Shown here: positions 51,352 through 60,018 of the stretch, piece after piece
How positions within the stretch are numbered: the first letter of the stretch is position 1
Layout: every line of letters starts with the position of its first letter
Assembly (NCBI RefSeq): GCF_020012125.1
Contig: NZ_JAIFAG010000001.1
Location: forward strand, 2,852,001 to 2,916,000
DNA: 64,000 nucleotides
DNA from: Hymenobacter psoromatis
GTDB lineage: Bacteria > Bacteroidota > Bacteroidia > Cytophagales > Hymenobacteraceae
Direction of reading: 5' to 3'
Notes under the pieces: generated by a model
What the model saw: only the letters and a program-made list of their open reading frames with translations
Database searches by the model: none
What the model was told of the DNA's origin: nothing
Position numbers and translations under genes: made by a program

Positions 51352-53766
51352 CTAGCGCACGCTATCCCTACCCCCCTGGTTCAGCTGTTCCAGCAGGTTA
51401 TCGGCCGATAACGTGTCAATGACTTCGGCGCGGCGGCGCGGCGGCTCGTACTCGGTGTAGCACACGTACTTGCGCTTGAGGCCGGTGGGCGCTTTGGGGA
51501 AGGGGCCGTAGTCGTAGCTCAGCTTTTTATCCTTGTAGATGCTCTCCATGTAGCGGCCGAAGATGGGTAGGGCCATGCGGCCGCCCTCGCCCTGCTGCGA
51601 GCGGTAGAAGTGGATGCTGCGGTCCTCACCGCCCACCCAGATGCCGGAAACCAGGTCCTTGGTGAGGCCCATGTACCAACCGTCGGAGTAGTTGGAGGTA
51701 GTGCCGGTTTTGCCGCCAATCTGGTTGTTTTTGCGCCACAGGTCCTGAAAATCCCACAGCCCTTGCGAGGTGCCGCCGGGCTCCTCCATACCGCCGCGCA
51801 GCATGTACACCATGAGCCAGGCCGTTTCGGGCGAGATGGCGCGCTTCTGCACCGGGTCGAACTGCTGAATCACGTTGCCGTTGCGGTCCTCGATGCGGGT
51901 GATGAGGCGCGGGGCCGACCGGAAGCCGTTGTTGAGAAAAGTCGAGTACGCATCCACCATCTCGTACACGCTCACGTCGCCGGCCGAGCCCAGGCCGATG
52001 CTCGGTACCGGCAGTAAGGGGCTGGTTATGCCCACTTTATGCGCGTAGTCGGCCACTTTGGCCCAGCCTACTTTCTCGGTCAGCTGCGCCGTAACGGAGT
52101 TGACCGAGCGCGCCATCGCCGAGCGCAGCGTCATATTGATGCCCGTGTATTCGCGGGTCACGTTGTCGGGCTGCCACTCCATCGGCTTGCCGTTTTCGAC
52201 GTACTTAATCGTCACCCGCTGGTCGCGGATGCGGTCGCAGGGCGAGTAGCCGTTGGCCAGCGCCGTGAGGTATACGAAGGGCTTGAACGTAGAGCCGGCC
52301 TGGCGCTGCGCCTGCTTCACGTGGTCGTACTTGAAGAAGCGGTAGTCCAAGCCGCCCACCCAGGCTTTGATAGAGCCCGTGAAGGGGTCCATCGTCATCA
52401 TGCCGGCTTGTAAAAAGTGCTTGTAATAGGCCAGCGAATCGAGCGGCGACATGACCAGCGTGGTATCGCCGTCCTGCTTTTTCCAGGTAAACACCTTCAT
52501 CGGGCGCTTGGCGTGCAGGGCCGAATCGAGGCGGGCGGGCTGGCCCCGGTAGCGGGCGGCCAGGCTGTGGTAGCTCTGCGTGCGCTTCATCTGGGTTTCG
52601 ATGAAGTTGGGAATTTCGTGGCCGTCTTCGTCCACCCAAGGGTTTTGGCCCTTATTGCGCCAGAAGCTGTCGAAGGTTTGTTGCAGCAGTTTCATGCGCT
52701 GGTGCACGGCCTGCTCGGCGTGGTCCTGCATCCGCGAATCGAGGCTGGTGTAGATGCGCAGGCCGTCGCGGTACATATCGTAGCCGTGCTCCTCACACCA
52801 GTGGTTCACCGTCTGGCTAATGGCGCTGCGGAAGTAGTTATCCGGTCCGTCAATGTGTTTTTCTACCTGGTAATCGAGCACAATCGGCTCGGCTTGCAGG
52901 GCCTTGACTTCAGCTAATTTGAGGTCGCCCGCTTGGCCCATCCGCTGCAACACCACGTTGCGGCGGCGGCGCGAGGCGGCTGGGTGAAAGCGCGGGTTGA
53001 AGGCCGTGGGGTTGTTCAGCAGCCCCACGAGGGTAGCGGCCTGCACGGCGTTGAGGCTATCGGGCGAGGTGCTGAAAAACGTTTTGGCCGCCACCTTGAT
53101 GCCGAACGCATTGGAGCCGTACTCCACGGTATTCAGGTACATGCGCAGAATTTCGCGCTTGGTGTAGTGGCGCTCCAGCTCCACGGCCGTGAGCCACTCC
53201 TTGGTTTTGGCAATAATGACCCCTACCCCCGGCACTTGGCTCAGCGCGCCCCGGTTTTCGGCCCGCCGGGTTTTGTATAAGTTCTTGGCCAGCTGCTGGC
53301 TGAGGGTAGAGCCGCCCCGCTTATCGCCCCGCAGGCCGTAGTAGATGGAGCCCGCCAGCGAGGGCGCATCAATACCCGAATGGTCATAAAACCGCGCATC
53401 CTCGGTAGCAATCAGCGCTTTAACTAACCAGGGTGACATTTCGCTGAGGCGCACTGGCGAGCGGTTTTCGCGGAAGTAGCGGCCCATCAGCACCCCATCG
53501 GCAGTGAATACCTGCGAGGCTTGTTCCACCTTCGGATTTTCTAATTCCTCTAGGCTCGGCGATTTACCGAAGAGGAATAAAAAATTACTGCGCACCAGCA
53601 GCGGATACGCCAGAAAAAAGCCTACCCCCACAAAAAAGAGCGTCCAGGCAATACGCACCAGGCGGCGGGTGCCCCGGCCGGGCCGCTTCTGGCTCGGGCG
53701 CGAAGCGGCAGCGGGGCGGGCGGGCGTGGAATCGGGAGCCGCGGGCGGCAGGTTTTCTTCGGCCAT
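51352..53766 (-). CDS. Penicillin-binding protein 1A (bifunctional peptidoglycan synthase)
   Basis: This 804-residue class A PBP (start ATG 53766; ten earlier codons possible) polymerises glycan strands and cross-links peptides. It has a cytoplasmic Pro-rich start, one membrane segment (WTLFFVGVGFFLAYPLL) and a glycosyltransferase domain with EDARFYDHSGID and GGSTLSQQLAKNLY. The transpeptidase has the SxxK motif GSTFKPFVYL, SxN in RSVNS and KTGTTSNYSDGWYMG. The C-terminal tail ends with low-complexity sequence. The length is typical. It is convergent with the DUF4304 gene. Confidence 0.94.
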   Translation of the reverse strand: MAEENLPPAAPDSTPARPAAASRPSQKRPGRGTRRLVRIAWTLFFVGVGFFLAYPLLVRSNFLFLFGKSPSLEELENPKVEQASQVFTADGVLMGRYFRENRSPVRLSEMSPWLVKALIATEDARFYDHSGIDAPSLAGSIYYGLRGDKRGGSTLSQQLAKNLYKTRRAENRGALSQVPGVGVIIAKTKEWLTAVELERHYTKREILRMYLNTVEYGSNAFGIKVAAKTFFSTSPDSLNAVQAATLVGLLNNPTAFNPRFHPAASRRRRNVVLQRMGQAGDLKLAEVKALQAEPIVLDYQVEKHIDGPDNYFRSAISQTVNHWCEEHGYDMYRDGLRIYTSLDSRMQDHAEQAVHQRMKLLQQTFDSFWRNKGQNPWVDEDGHEIPNFIETQMKRTQSYHSLAARYRGQPARLDSALHAKRPMKVFTWKKQDGDTTLVMSPLDSLAYYKHFLQAGMMTMDPFTGSIKAWVGGLDYRFFKYDHVKQAQRQAGSTFKPFVYLTALANGYSPCDRIRDQRVTIKYVENGKPMEWQPDNVTREYTGINMTLRSAMARSVNSVTAQLTEKVGWAKVADYAHKVGITSPLLPVPSIGLGSAGDVSVYEMVDAYSTFLNNGFRSAPRLITRIEDRNGNVIQQFDPVQKRAISPETAWLMVYMLRGGMEEPGGTSQGLWDFQDLWRKNNQIGGKTGTTSNYSDGWYMGLTKDLVSGIWVGGEDRSIHFYRSQQGEGGRMALPIFGRYMESIYKDKKLSYDYGPFPKAPTGLKRKYVCYTEYEPPRRRAEVIDTLSADNLLEQLNQGGRDSVR

Positions 53767-53817
53767 AAATGGCAAATCAGAGGCGGGGAAGGGCAAAGAT
53801 ACCCACCAACCCCGGCG

Positions 53818-54285
53818 CTAGGCCGCTCGCAGCAGCGCCCGGCGCAACGTGCGCCCCTCGCGCAGGCGCTGGTAGCAGATTTCGGCCAGCGCCAGCAACG
53901 TCAGCGTCAGCCCGATGCTCACGCTCCACTTGAGGTAGTGCAGCTGCCGGGCGGTGGGCTCGTCGTAGGCGTAGTGAAATAGGGCCAGGCCCCACAGCTC
54001 ATCCAGCAACGTAAAAATCCAGAGCGTAACCGCCACCCGCCGCCGCAGCCGGCCCAGCACCAGCACCCAGCGAAACAGGTAGAGTACCACGCCCGGCAGC
54101 GCCGCCGGGGCCAGCACCGGCTGCGCCAGCAGCAGCGGCACGCCCAGCAGCACAATAGTCAGGGTTTCCTTGGCCAGCTGCAAGCCCGCCAGCACCTGGC
54201 CCAGGCGCGAGAGGCGCTTGGGGGCGTGGCGCACCAGCGGGCGCGGGCGGAGGCGCGGCACAGAGTGGGGTAGGGCTTGGGTCAT
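53818..54285 (-). CDS. Small membrane protein of unknown function
   Basis: This 155-residue protein has an Arg/Pro-rich start (RLRPRPLVRHAPKRLSRL) and about four membrane segments (LQLAKETLTIVLLGVPLLLA, PGVVLYLFRWVLVLG, VAVTLWIFTLLDELWGLALF, SVSIGLTLTLLALAEICY). No family is recognised. It follows the next membrane gene (54292-54696) after only 6 bases, so the two are probably cotranscribed and may belong together. Confidence 0.65.
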   Translation of the reverse strand: MTQALPHSVPRLRPRPLVRHAPKRLSRLGQVLAGLQLAKETLTIVLLGVPLLLAQPVLAPAALPGVVLYLFRWVLVLGRLRRRVAVTLWIFTLLDELWGLALFHYAYDEPTARQLHYLKWSVSIGLTLTLLALAEICYQRLREGRTLRRALLRAA

Positions 54286-54291
54286 ACGTAC

Positions 54292-54696
54292 TTAGGCCGG
54301 CTGGGAGGTGGAGGAGCGCACGGTGCTACCCCGCTGGCCGCGCCAGGTGAGTACTACGATAAGTAAGCCTTTTAGGGTATCGAGCAACAGGTTGTCGGAC
54401 TTGCCAAATACCACGAAAATGCCGATGCCAATCCCAATCCACCAGCCGCCCAGCAGGTAGCACAGGCCCGCCGCGCCCGCGTGGCGCTGCCGCACCCACG
54501 CCCAGGCTAGGGCCGCCGCCAGCGTTATGAACAGTAAAAACCAGCCCGTGAGGTAAGCCAGAAACTTCGTCTCCGGGCCGTAGGTCACCCCAAACTGCGC
54601 CAGCGTAAATATGGGAAAGAAAAACGCGCCAACCGTGAGTGCCAGCTCCAACAAAACGGCGATGGCCAGCACGAAAAGAAGTAGGATTCTGGTCAT
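54292..54696 (-). CDS. Small membrane protein of unknown function
   Basis: This 134-residue protein has about four hydrophobic segments (ILLLFVLAIAVLLELALTVG, FLAYLTGWFLLFITLAAALA, LCYLLGGWWIGIGIGIFVVF, LLLDTLKGLLIVVLTW) and a short hydrophilic tail. It has no recognised domain. It is the first gene of a two-gene unit with 53818-54285 (gap 6 bases). It lies between the ferritin-like gene and PBP1A, all on the minus strand. Confidence 0.65.
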   Translation of the reverse strand: MTRILLLFVLAIAVLLELALTVGAFFFPIFTLAQFGVTYGPETKFLAYLTGWFLLFITLAAALAWAWVRQRHAGAAGLCYLLGGWWIGIGIGIFVVFGKSDNLLLDTLKGLLIVVLTWRGQRGSTVRSSTSQPA

Positions 54697-54769
54697 TTAG
54701 GGTGGGGAAGATTTTTGCTACGCGCCTCTAAGCTACTGCCTTACCAACCAAAACCTGCTTCTGTGCAAT

Positions 54770-55573
54770 TCACGGCGCGGCGCGCAGCTGCTGGCCCGGC
54801 CACTGCCACGCCCCTACCGGCCCCACCGCGGCCGGTGCGACTGGCTGCCCGCCCCGCACCGCGATAAGGCCATCCTGCTGCATCCGCTCCACGCGGGCGT
54901 ACTCGGCTACAATGGCCGCCCCGAAGCTCAGCAGCCCGTAGCCACCGGCCCGGAAGGTGGCACGGCTGGTGGCGTAGGCGGCCAGCGCCGCGCCGGCCAT
55001 GAGGGCGCGGTAGGCCAGCCGGCGTAGCCAAGCCCCTACCCCCCCGCGCCCGGCCGAGAGGTGCCGCAGGGTGAAGCACTGAAAGTTGAGGTGCATTTCC
55101 TCATCGAGCATGATGCGGCGGCAAATCTGCTGAAGCAGCCCCGAATACGTGGCGCTGAACAGCACCCGGTAGTACACGGCCGCCACCACCTCGGCCGTGA
55201 GCAGCACCCGCAGCGTGTGCTCCAGCCCCAGTACCCGGCGCAGGCCCCGAAACGCGGCATCGAGCCAGTGCCCGCGCAGGCGTGGAATCCCCTGCTGGTC
55301 CATAAAACGCCCCAGTACCGCCGCGTGCCTCTGCTCTTCCTTGATGAACAGGCGCATAGCGGCCAGATACTCGGCATCGCCGAGCTGTTTGGCGCGGGCG
55401 TAGAGGTAGTGCCCCTCCGAGCTTTCGCCCCGCTGAAAGGTTTGCAGCGAGGCCCGCACGGCGCGCAGCTCGTGAGCCGTGAGTTGGTGCGGGTCGTCCC
55501 AGGCGAGGTCGGTGTAGTGGCCCTGGTTAGCCTGGAAATAGGTCTTGAAGTCGGTGAAAGTCATTTTATTCAA
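54770..55573 (-). CDS. Ferritin-like di-iron domain protein
   Basis: This 267-residue protein has a four-helix carboxylate-bridged di-iron pattern: Glu53 (SSEGHYLY), Glu80 with His83 (EEQRHAA), Glu128 (AEVVAAVYY) and Glu158 with His161 (EEMHLNF). Two ExxH motifs are therefore present, as in ferritin-like oxidases or rubrerythrins. After the domain come a hydrophobic stretch (YRALMAGAALAAYATS) and a C-terminal tail. It is probably an iron-dependent oxidase or hydroxylase at the membrane, of unknown substrate. It lies 28 bases after the DUF4173 gene and may be cotranscribed with it. Confidence 0.75.
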   Translation of the reverse strand: MNKMTFTDFKTYFQANQGHYTDLAWDDPHQLTAHELRAVRASLQTFQRGESSEGHYLYARAKQLGDAEYLAAMRLFIKEEQRHAAVLGRFMDQQGIPRLRGHWLDAAFRGLRRVLGLEHTLRVLLTAEVVAAVYYRVLFSATYSGLLQQICRRIMLDEEMHLNFQCFTLRHLSAGRGGVGAWLRRLAYRALMAGAALAAYATSRATFRAGGYGLLSFGAAIVAEYARVERMQQDGLIAVRGGQPVAPAAVGPVGAWQWPGQQLRAAP

Positions 55574-55601
55574 TTTAGAATGTTGAATTAGAAATGATGA
55601 A

Positions 55602-57218
55602 TTAGCGAGCTGGCGAGTTCGTGCTCACCGCTCTAAAGGCTTGCTCGTTTACGCCCGTCCGGCTCTGCCAGTCGCGGAGGGGGTAGGCGGCCCGGAACGC
55701 GGCCAGGCGCTGGCTTAGTCGCTGGCGCGCCGCCGCGGGGCTAAGGCGCTCGTACTCGCCGTACTCGTTTTCGGCCACCAGCTGGGGCACCTGGGTTAGC
55801 ACGGCTTCGTGGGCGGCCAGCACGGGCAGCACGCGGGGCGGCATGGCCAGCAGAAAGCCGATGTCAAGGCGCGGGAAGCGGGGTTGGAGGTTGTATTCGG
55901 CCATCCAGATTTCCCAATTGCCGGCCGCCAGTGCCAGCAGCACCGCGTAGGCCGCCCACGAATTGAGCCGCACCAGACCGAAAGATGAGCGCCGCTGCCA
56001 GATTTTGAGCAGCACCGTGCCCAGCCCGAACAGCGTCAACAGCAGGAAAGCGTACACCCCGATACGCTTGTAAGCCAGGCCAGTATAGGTGATGTAATAG
56101 TAATTGCGCAGCCCGACGCTCGCGGCCAGCACCGCGTTTTGCGCCACCCAGAGCGTGGCACCCCAGCGCAGCAGGGGTAGGCCGGACTGGTAGAAATTGA
56201 GGTTGCGCCGAAAAAACCACAGCATGATGCCCGCCGCCAGCAGAATACTGAAAATCAGCACGTAAGTACCTTCGTGCACAAACTGCGTGAGGTCGAAATC
56301 GGGCGCGGGCCGGAAGCCGAACCACAGCCAGCGGATATCCACCGCGTTCACCAATAGCAGCAGTGCGTTCAGCAGCCCAAACGAGGCCACCGCCGCCAGC
56401 CACTCCTTGCGCAAATCGAGCAGGCGGCGGCTGGTGAGCGCAAAGTTGGGCCGCCGCACGCTGAAGCTGGCCACGCCATCGCGCTGCCGCCGCACAAATT
56501 CCCCAAAGCGCCCCTCGTAGTCCGTAAAAAAATGCACCGGCACCACCACCAGCGCGCCCGCCGCCCCTACCCCGCACAAAACCAGAAAGAGCAGATGCGG
56601 CACCGAAATAGCCTCGAACAGCCGCCCCAGCCACTCGCCCAGCCCCGCCCAGGCTCGCGCGCTCAGCTCGCCGTATTTCGGGTTGGCCACCGCGAACAGC
56701 CCCTGGAAAACCACCAGCCCCAGCAGCGGCAGCCCCAGCAGCCGGCCGTAAAACCAGCCCCGCCGCAGCCGGCCGCCTACCCCCCGCGGCACGCGTAAGC
56801 CACTAAGCACCAGCGCTACAGACGGCAGCACGCCCGCCACCGCCGTGCCCACCGCCGAACTCACCAGCCGTAGTCCCGCCTGGTTCACCAGTCCCAGCAG
56901 CAGCAGTCCCGAGGCCAGCGCCGCCCACTGCGCCGCCGCCGAGCCGTACCAGGCCACCAGCCCACCGCTGAGCAGGCAGCCCGCCCCCGCCACCCAGAAG
57001 CCAGCCGTGCGCCGCACCGGCGCGTGGCGCGGCAGCAGCCACAAGTGTGCGCCTACCAGAAACAGCATGTAAATCAGCCCGTTCAGCCCTACCCCTTGGT
57101 GCCAGAAGAGGTAGTCGCTCAGGGCCGTGGCCGTTACCAACAGGGTCGCCAGCCGGGTGGAGATGCGGTGCGCGGGCGCGGTGGCCGACTTAGCCGGCCA
57201 GAAAGAAATTGCTTGCAT
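55602..57218 (-). CDS. DUF4173 family polytopic membrane protein
   Basis: This 538-residue inner-membrane protein with many hydrophobic segments has the DUF4173 pattern (TATALSDYLFWHQGVGLNGL near the N-terminus, LLNALLLLVNAVDIRWLWFG in the middle, LRNYYYITYTGLAYKRIGVY, LARAAGNWEIWMAEYNL-like end, seen here as AAGNWEIWMAEYNLQPRFPR). The function of the family is not known. The start ATG at 57218 lies 10 bases from an ACTTTG-N5-CAAAG palindrome that also occurs before the winged-helix regulator operon, which suggests control by that regulator. Confidence 0.8.
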   Translation of the reverse strand: MQAISFWPAKSATAPAHRISTRLATLLVTATALSDYLFWHQGVGLNGLIYMLFLVGAHLWLLPRHAPVRRTAGFWVAGAGCLLSGGLVAWYGSAAAQWAALASGLLLLGLVNQAGLRLVSSAVGTAVAGVLPSVALVLSGLRVPRGVGGRLRRGWFYGRLLGLPLLGLVVFQGLFAVANPKYGELSARAWAGLGEWLGRLFEAISVPHLLFLVLCGVGAAGALVVVPVHFFTDYEGRFGEFVRRQRDGVASFSVRRPNFALTSRRLLDLRKEWLAAVASFGLLNALLLLVNAVDIRWLWFGFRPAPDFDLTQFVHEGTYVLIFSILLAAGIMLWFFRRNLNFYQSGLPLLRWGATLWVAQNAVLAASVGLRNYYYITYTGLAYKRIGVYAFLLLTLFGLGTVLLKIWQRRSSFGLVRLNSWAAYAVLLALAAGNWEIWMAEYNLQPRFPRLDIGFLLAMPPRVLPVLAAHEAVLTQVPQLVAENEYGEYERLSPAAARQRLSQRLAAFRAAYPLRDWQSRTGVNEQAFRAVSTNSPAR

Positions 57219-57227
57219 TTTTAAAGA

Positions 57228-57244
57228 ACTTTGTAATTCAAAGC
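57228..57244. promoter_or_regulatory. Putative operator before the DUF4173 gene
   Basis: ACTTTGTAATTCAAAGC is an inverted repeat (CTTTG-TAATT-CAAAG) starting 10 bases from the start codon. It matches the site at 58420 in both half-sites and in spacing. Confidence 0.6.
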
Positions 57245-57292
57245 ATTAACACAAAAAAAAGAGTTTGAAATCCGTTTATTAGTATGGTTAAT

Positions 57293-57394
57293 CGTTTGTC
57301 CTTACGAGCGTAACGCGGCAATCTTTCCTGCACGTTAGGGGTAGTAACTCAACGATTAGGAAATATTACCGCGCTGCGCTCGCAAGGACAAACG
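57293..57394. repeat. Family B palindrome with family A-like spacer
   Basis: CGTTTGTCCTTACGAGCG and GCGGCAAT pair with ATTACCGCGCTGCGCTCGC and AAGGACAAACG (a few mismatches). The spacer includes GTAACTCAACGATTAGG, nearly the same as the spacer of the family A element at 11961 (CTCAACGATTGG). It lies between the DUF4173 gene and the regulator operon. Confidence 0.8.
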
Positions 57395-57415
57395 TCTACT
57401 CACGCTACTCTTTCC

Positions 57416-57709
57416 TTACCCCCGCAGTAGCTTTTCCAGCGCGGTTAGGTGTCCCTGAAACGCGGCTTTGCCCGCGGCGGAAGCCTGGTAGGTAGTATTC
57501 GGTTTTTTACCGATGAACTGCTTGCTAACCAGCACGTAGCCAGCTTTTTCGAGGGCGGCTACGTGGCTGGCCAGGTTGCCATCGGTGAGGTCGAGGCTTT
57601 CCTTTAAGTCGTTGAAGCTCACCGACTCATTGGCCAGTAGCACGGCCATTACACCGAGGCGCACGCGGTGGTCGAAGGCCTTATTGAGGGTGTGGATGGC
57701 GTACTTCAC
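57416..57709 (-). CDS. Winged-helix transcriptional regulator
   Basis: This 97-residue protein has a single winged-helix domain of the ArsR/MarR-like (HTH_34) type: FDHRVRLGVMAVLLANESVS, then the recognition region FNDLKESLDLTDGNLASHVA with LEKAGYVLVSKQFIGKKPNT as the wing. It overlaps the upstream membrane-protein gene by four bases (ATGA), so translation is coupled. A palindrome ACTTTG-N5-CAAAGT lies just before the operon and recurs before the DUF4173 gene, so this regulator probably represses both. The signal it responds to is unknown. Confidence 0.88.
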   Translation of the reverse strand: MKYAIHTLNKAFDHRVRLGVMAVLLANESVSFNDLKESLDLTDGNLASHVAALEKAGYVLVSKQFIGKKPNTTYQASAAGKAAFQGHLTALEKLLRG

Positions 57710-58404
57710 GGGGCAAAGTTCGCCTTGGCCGCTTTAGCCGGCGCGGGGCGTTCGTAGCGGTTGTACATGAGCAGGCCGTAGCCGATGTGCCCCACCCCAA
57801 AGCCCGCCCCGAACAGCAGCAGGCCGTAGCCAGGCAGCAGCAGCCCCACCAGCCCTAGTACCACCTGCGTGATACCCAGGTATTTAATCTCATCCAGGGT
57901 ATACTTGCTACCGTTGAGCAAGGCCAGGCCGTAGAACAGCAGCAGGCCCGGCACCACCAGCGCCACCGCACCGCTCACATATAGCTTCAGGCAAAATAGC
58001 CCGCCCGCCACCAGCGGCACGGCCAGCGCCGCCAGCAGCCGCCGCGCCGGGGCCGTCCAGAGCGAGCGTAAACCCTCGCGCCGGGTGCGGCGCAACGTGA
58101 AAAACGCCGCAGCCAGCAGCGCCAGCGCTATCATGCTCACCGCTAGCCCGAGCAGGGGTAGGAACCAGCTTTCGCGCGCCGCCGCATTGCGCTCCAGCAA
58201 AGCGGCGAAGCTGTTGAAGTCCGCGATTCCTTCATAGGCCGAGCCGGCCGGCAGCATTCGCTCCAGCAACAGTACGCCCGCCAGCGCCACTACGCCCGCC
58301 CCTACCCCACTCAGTCCGCTGAGCGAGAGGAAGCGCGAGCTACGCTCCATAATGGCGCGGATTTCCGTGAGTTGGGCCAGGGGGTCTTGGGCGGCAGGCT
58401 TCAT
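57706..58404 (-). CDS. Six-helix membrane protein coupled to the regulator
   Basis: This 232-residue protein (ATG 58404; an upstream open frame of 40 codons crosses the operator and is not used) has a short cytoplasmic start (PLAQLTEIRAIMERSSRFLS) and about six membrane segments (GVGAGVVALAGVLLLERML; LLGLAVSMIALALLAAAFF; LLAALAVPLVAGGLFCL; ALVVPGLLLFYGLALL; YLGITQVVLGLVGLLL; GYGLLLFGAGFGVGHIGYGL). It ends in an Ala/Lys-rich tail. No named domain is recognised. The stop overlaps the regulator start. It may sense something at the membrane for the regulator, but that is only inferred from coupling. Confidence 0.72.
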   Translation of the reverse strand: MKPAAQDPLAQLTEIRAIMERSSRFLSLSGLSGVGAGVVALAGVLLLERMLPAGSAYEGIADFNSFAALLERNAAARESWFLPLLGLAVSMIALALLAAAFFTLRRTRREGLRSLWTAPARRLLAALAVPLVAGGLFCLKLYVSGAVALVVPGLLLFYGLALLNGSKYTLDEIKYLGITQVVLGLVGLLLPGYGLLLFGAGFGVGHIGYGLLMYNRYERPAPAKAAKANFAP

Positions 58405-58419
58405 GCGGGGCGGTGAAGT

Positions 58420-58436
58420 ACTTTGTACTGCAAAGT
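58420..58436. promoter_or_regulatory. Putative operator and -7 box before the regulator operon
   Basis: ACTTTGTACTGCAAAGT is a perfect 6+6 inverted repeat with a 5-base spacer, 16 bases from the start codon of the membrane-protein gene. Read on the minus strand, TAACTTTG overlaps it and matches the Bacteroidota -7 promoter box TAnnTTTG exactly. A protein bound here would block the promoter. Confidence 0.65.
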
Positions 58437-58482
58437 TAGTGTAAACAGGGGTAGAAGTGTTACTTAGGGAAGAATTTTTTAT

Positions 58483-58998
58483 ATGTCCTCGTCTCTCTCC
58501 CCCGCCACCCTGGCTAATCGCCATCTTTTCCTCACCGTAACGGGGGGCTTGGTGTTCGCTATTTCGCTGGCAGTGGGCGCGAGCTGGCTCACGTATCGCG
58601 GCCCCTACCAGCTCCGGGAGGTATGAGGCGAGTGGTTCGACTTCTACTTGTTTTTGGCTGGCACAGGCATTGTGCCGGCTCTGCTGGTGGCTTATATCCG
58701 GTTGCCGCTCATGCGTTGGCTGTTCCGGCAGTGCCTGGCGCAGGGCAGCGCTGGTGTCGGTCGGGGGCGGGTGGTAGCGGGCACCCTGCTCATTTTTGAA
58801 GGGGTGCTGGCGGCGATTGCCTTGCTGGGTTTTGCGTGGGGACGCGGCTACATTCCCCTTACCGGGTGCCTGACGCTATGCCAGGCATTCGGGCTGCCGT
58901 GGTTGCTGGCGGCGCTAGGGGCCAGCTGGCACAGGCTGCGGCGGCTGGTGCCCGCGGCTGGCAGCGGAGCCCGGCAATCTACCAACGCCCGTTTTTAG
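58483..58998 (+). pseudogene. Small membrane protein gene interrupted by an in-frame TGA
   Basis: The frame from the ATG at 58483 encodes MSSSLSPATLANRHLFLTVT and a membrane segment, then meets a TGA at codon 48 (58624-58626) after LREV. Without a shift of frame it continues GEWFDFYLFLAGTGIVPALL, RLPLMRWLF and two more membrane segments (LLIFEGVLAAIALLGFAW, QAFGLPWLLAALGASW) to a stop at 58996. The same frame is protein-like on both sides. A single base change (TGG to TGA) in an originally 171-residue membrane protein is the simplest reading. A sequencing error or a second start after the stop are alternatives. Confidence 0.65.
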
Positions 58999-59171
58999 CG
59001 CCGTACCGCCCGCTCGCGCCCGACGAGCGGCGCCATTCTATCGACGTGCCCACCGCTTAGGGCCGCCCAAAGCGGGCTGTTTTGGTACGAGCTTTGGCTA
59101 ACGTTCAGTCCGCGGCCGGAAATTGCGCGTCGCCAAGCTGTTCTCCCATTGTTGCGCCAGTAGCATTCGTC

Positions 59172-59942
59172 ATGAAAAATTACCTGCTTTCCACTGCCCT
59201 ACTGGCGTTGGCCGCTGTCCTGCCCGCCCACGCTCAATTCCGCCTACCCAGCCTCGGCCAGGTGAAGGAGGTAATCACCAAAACCAGTACCAGTACGAAG
59301 ACTACCCCAACGACCGGGGCCGTGGGCGGCCTCACCAATACCGAGGCCGCCAATGGCCTCAAGGAGGCGCTCATCCAGGGTATTTCGAAGGGCTCGGACC
59401 AGGCTTCGCAAACCGATGGCTTCTACCTGAATAAGCTCATCCGCATCCCGTTTCCGCCCGATGCGCAGCGCGTGGCCACTACCCTGCGCAGCATCGGGCT
59501 GGGCAGCCAGGTCGATAAGTTTGAGCTGTCGCTGAACCGGGGCGCGGAGGACGCGGCCAAGAGCGCCAAGCCCATTTTCCTGAACGCCATCAAGCAGCTG
59601 ACCTTCACCGATGTGTGGAATATCCTGACCGGCCAGAAAGACGCGGCTACCCAGTATCTGAAGCGCACCACTACCACGCAGCTGACCACGGCCTTCATGC
59701 CCATTATGCAGCAAAGCCTGGCTAAAGTGGACGCTACCAAATATTATTCGACCCTCACCACCACCTACAACCAGCTGCCGCTGGTGCGGCCCGTGCAAAC
59801 GGACCTTAACCAGTATGCTACCGGCAAGGCCATCGACGGGCTGTTCACGCTCATTGCTCAGGAGGAGGCCGACATTCGGCAAAATCCGGTGGCCCGCACT
59901 ACTTCGCTGCTGAAAAAAGTATTTGGCATCGGTGGTAACTGA
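59172..59942 (+). CDS. DUF4197 family exported protein
   Basis: This 256-residue protein has a signal peptide (MKNYLLSTALLALAAVLPAH ... AQ) from the ATG at 59172. The family blocks of DUF4197 follow: TNTEAANGLKEALIQGISKG, GFYLNKLIRIPFPPDAQRVA, RGAEDAAKSAKPIFLNAIKQ, LTFTDVWNILTGQKDAATQY and NQYATGKAIDGLFTLIAQEE. It is predicted to be periplasmic and almost all helical. Function is unknown for the family. The earlier in-frame codons from 59082 lack a signal and are not used. It is monocistronic. Confidence 0.88.
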   Translation: MKNYLLSTALLALAAVLPAHAQFRLPSLGQVKEVITKTSTSTKTTPTTGAVGGLTNTEAANGLKEALIQGISKGSDQASQTDGFYLNKLIRIPFPPDAQRVATTLRSIGLGSQVDKFELSLNRGAEDAAKSAKPIFLNAIKQLTFTDVWNILTGQKDAATQYLKRTTTTQLTTAFMPIMQQSLAKVDATKYYSTLTTTYNQLPLVRPVQTDLNQYATGKAIDGLFTLIAQEEADIRQNPVARTTSLLKKVFGIGGN

Positions 59943-60018
59943 CGGTAGCGTGAGCTGGCCGGCGGCCGGCGGCTTTTTTCCGTAAGCGGCAAGCCAACGC
60001 CTACCCCCCTACCCCGCC

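Noticed and set aside
9396..57394. CRISPR array as an explanation of the repeats
   Set aside because: The repeats are single palindromes scattered between genes, not regularly spaced direct repeats with unique spacers, and no cas gene is present.
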